From positions 1 to 64,000 of the forward strand of contig CATKXR010000013.1 of NCBI GenBank assembly GCA_949840805.1: a DNA stretch of 64,000 nt, given 5' to 3'. The notes beneath the pieces were generated by a model, which made no database searches, was not told the origin of the DNA, and saw only the letters and a program-made list of their open reading frames with translations. Positions within the stretch are counted from its first letter, which is position 1; every line of letters begins with the position of its first letter. This DNA comes from an uncultured Lachnospiraceae bacterium (GTDB lineage: Bacteria > Bacillota > Clostridia > Lachnospirales > Lachnospiraceae). A program made the translations under genes and the position numbers. This document shows, one piece after another, positions 61,964 through 64,000 of the stretch.

Positions 61964-63619
61964 ATGGTACAGGTTACGGTAGAGAATGAGAGACGGGAAT
62001 ATGAGACGGGGACGCTTCTCAAGGATGTGGCAAGGGAATTTCAGCCTGGATTTGAGAATGAGATCCTGCTGGCATATGTGAACGGAAAGCTTCAGGAACT
62101 TCATAAGGTGGTCCGTGACGGGGCGGAGATTCATTTTCTGACAGCCAGAGATAAGCCGGGAATGCAGACCTATCAGCGGAGCGTGACGCTGATGATGATG
62201 AAGGCATTTTACGAGGTGGTGGGAGTGGAGGATCTGACCAATGTAACGGTGGATTTCTCCATTGGCGGAGGGCTTTTTGTGGAGCCGAAGGGGAATTTTG
62301 TACTGGACCAGGAACTGGTGAACCAGGTCAGGTCCAGAATGCGGCAATATGTAGATGCGAAAATGCCCATAATGAAGAGGAATATTAATACGGAGGAGGC
62401 TATTGAGCTGTTCCACCGATATAAAATGTATAACAAGGAGCGGCTGTTTACCTTCCGGCGGGTTTCCAGGGTGAATATTTACAATCTGGATGGTTTTGAG
62501 GATTACTATTATGGTTATATGGTCCAGAATACGGAATCTTTGAAATATTTTGACCTGATCCTCTATCAGCACGGGATTGTACTCTTGATGCCGGAGATGT
62601 CGGAGCCTGAAAAGGTACCTCAATTTGCGCCTAAAGAAAAACTTTTCCGGACTCTTTGCGAGTCAGAGGAGTGGGGCCGGAAGATGCAGGTGGCCAATGT
62701 AGGCGCCCTTAACGAGCGGATCACAAAGGGCCGGATGAATGAGCTGATCTTAATTCAGGAAGCGCTGATGGAGAAGAAAATGGGGGATATCGCAGAGCAG
62801 ATATCCTTAAGGCCGGGAGTGAAGTTTGTCATGGTGGCAGGACCGTCCTCCTCAGGAAAGACTACCTTTTCTCATCGTCTGTCCACCCAGCTTCAGGCAA
62901 AAGGATTTACTCCGCATCCGATCGGGGTGGATAATTATTTCGTGAACCGGTCAGACAGCCCAAGGGATGAGAACGGAAATTATGATTATGAATCCTTAAA
63001 ATGTATTGACATAAAGAAGTTTAATGAGGATATGCAGGACCTTCTGTCCGGCAAGACCGTAGAGCTGCCGGAGTATAATTTTATATCCGGAGAGAGGGAA
63101 TATAAAGGAAACAGGCTTTCTCTGGGGCCGGAGGATATCCTGGTGATCGAAGGGATCCATTGTCTGAACGAGGAGCTGTCCTACAGCCTTTCCAAGGAAA
63201 ATAAGTTTAAGATTTATATCAGCGCCCTGACCCAGCTTAACATTGACGACCACAACCGGATTCCCACTACGGACGGACGGCTGATCCGCCGTATGGTGCG
63301 GGATGCCAGAACCAGAGGGGCATCCGCCCAGGATACGATTCGCCGGTGGCCTTCTGTGCGGCGGGGGGAGGAGAGGAATATTTTCCCATATCAGGAAGAG
63401 GCGGATGTGATGTTTAATTCAGCGCTGGTATATGAACTGGCGGTGCTTAAGCAGTACGCGGAGCCAATCCTTTTCAGCGTACCCAGAAACAGCAGGGAAT
63501 ATCTGGAGGCAAAGCGGCTTCTAAAATTCCTGGATTATTTTCTTGGAGTCAGCAGTGAGGATATTCCGAAGAACTCTATTTTGCGGGAGTTTATTGGGGG
63601 GAGCTGTTTTAAAGTGTAA
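61964..63619 (+). CDS. TGS-domain uridine kinase-like nucleoside kinase (551 aa)
   Basis: A TGS-type domain (VQVTVENERREYETGTLLKDVA) and a threonyl-tRNA-synthetase-like second domain fill residues 1-200. The C-terminal half is a P-loop kinase of the uridine kinase/phosphoribulokinase family, with Walker A AGPSSSGKTTFSHRL, VDNYFVNR and VIEGIHCLN. Nucleoside phosphorylation is expected; the TGS part may sense a nucleotide or RNA. GGAGGG precedes the start, 16 bases after the Nif3-like gene. Confidence 0.88.
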   Translation: MVQVTVENERREYETGTLLKDVAREFQPGFENEILLAYVNGKLQELHKVVRDGAEIHFLTARDKPGMQTYQRSVTLMMMKAFYEVVGVEDLTNVTVDFSIGGGLFVEPKGNFVLDQELVNQVRSRMRQYVDAKMPIMKRNINTEEAIELFHRYKMYNKERLFTFRRVSRVNIYNLDGFEDYYYGYMVQNTESLKYFDLILYQHGIVLLMPEMSEPEKVPQFAPKEKLFRTLCESEEWGRKMQVANVGALNERITKGRMNELILIQEALMEKKMGDIAEQISLRPGVKFVMVAGPSSSGKTTFSHRLSTQLQAKGFTPHPIGVDNYFVNRSDSPRDENGNYDYESLKCIDIKKFNEDMQDLLSGKTVELPEYNFISGEREYKGNRLSLGPEDILVIEGIHCLNEELSYSLSKENKFKIYISALTQLNIDDHNRIPTTDGRLIRRMVRDARTRGASAQDTIRRWPSVRRGEERNIFPYQEEADVMFNSALVYELAVLKQYAEPILFSVPRNSREYLEAKRLLKFLDYFLGVSSEDIPKNSILREFIGGSCFKV

Positions 63620-63738
63620 TCATTGAACCATAATCGGGGATTAAAGGGGAGAAATCGAACTGATAAACTCAATGTTTTTTGCCTGTGATATGGTAAAACC
63701 ATGTCGGGCAAGATTGAATTCAACGGAGGTGGTTTTAA

Positions 63739-64000
63739 TTGACAATCGAAGGAAACCAAAAAGAGATTGACGCCATGAAGGAATTCCATAAAGGGAACAG
63801 GAAAAGGGGGATGGAACTTCAAGAAGAATTTGCCGCTGAATTCAGGGAAGAATATAAAGAGAAGGACCATTGTCCTTGTAAGAAAGCCTGCAGATATCAT
63901 GGCAATTGTAAAGAATGTGTCGCAATTCATCGTGCGCACCAGGAGCATGTGCCTAACTGTATGCGTCCGATTATTAATGCAAAGATTAAGCTGCTGTCGG
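63739..64000 (+). CDS. Cysteine-rich protein, partial at the right edge (at least 87 aa)
   Basis: A TTG at 63739 lies six bases after GGAGGTGG (63725-63732), a strong site, and the frame stays open to the window end. An ATG at 63775 has no comparable site. The first 45 residues are charged and helical (KEFHKGNRKRGMELQEEF). A Cys/His cluster follows: CPC, CRYHGNC, KECVAIHRAHQEH, then VPNC, suggesting a bound metal. I recall short Clostridial proteins with this kind of motif but no function. Confidence 0.65.
   Translation, partial: MTIEGNQKEIDAMKEFHKGNRKRGMELQEEFAAEFREEYKEKDHCPCKKACRYHGNCKECVAIHRAHQEHVPNCMRPIINAKIKLLS

Overview
The window looks like chromosomal DNA of a low-to-mid-GC Gram-positive anaerobe of the Lachnospiraceae type (Clostridia). 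The grounds are strong GGAGG-type ribosome sites, a dgt-dnaG-rpoD-trmK-Nif3-nucleoside kinase block, a DarA-type cyclic-di-AMP receptor, a DUF3793 protein, several zinc-ribbon single-pass membrane proteins, and family-typical versions of LigA, MetA and PcrA. This is family-level inference from protein signatures; no rRNA is present. I see no insertion sequence, prophage or CRISPR array.

Layout. 1-1.7 kb: an edge terminator, a 73-residue leader-like protein, a coiled-coil gene built of perfect 42-bp repeats, and tRNA-Arg(CCG). 1.7-16.8 kb: a housekeeping run of anchored protein, queA, a HigBA-type toxin-antitoxin pair, rluF, ligA overlapping metA, pcrA, rlmD, a TfoX C-terminal protein, a secreted transglutaminase-like protein and a CapA-family lipoprotein. 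17-21.5 kb: ridA, then an AT-rich two-gene ATPase + HNH nuclease cassette resembling Septu (PtuAB) defence systems but with a long unexplained N-terminal region. 21.5-30 kb: YhcC-type radical SAM protein, galactokinase-like protein, anchored phosphoesterase, glycogen phosphorylase, a DUF3793 gene under a palindromic operator, and a MerR regulator. 30-39.4 kb: three zinc-ribbon/transmembrane/ectodomain proteins surrounding a LUD protein, endonuclease IV and a HAD phosphatase.

39.6-49.2 kb is a carbohydrate region. It opens with a mannose-family PTS IIC-IID fusion. A probable regulon follows: a fucose-isomerase-like protein, a LacI regulator, a binding protein, two ABC permeases, a class II aldolase and a SIS-domain protein. 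Three related palindromes (core TACAYACGNGTGT) lie before the isomerase, the regulator and the transporter, so LacI autoregulation and control of the locus are likely. No sugar kinase or ABC ATPase is encoded there, and the substrate is unknown.

49.5-52.7 kb (minus strand) is a thiamine-precursor uptake operon (thiamine-binding protein, ThiX, ThiY, ThiZ) behind a TPP riboswitch and terminator. 53-55.7 kb encodes a soluble signalling protein with a histidine-kinase-like module lacking the phospho-acceptor His, then REC, HPt, REC and HD-GYP. 55.8-63.6 kb holds the DarA-type receptor and the dgt-dnaG-rpoD block. A cysteine-rich ORF runs off the right edge.

Two small repeat families stand out: an imperfect palindrome with core CTCGCGAG (11.7 and 52.7 kb), and a promoter-plus-5'-hairpin module (9.18 and 11.6 kb).
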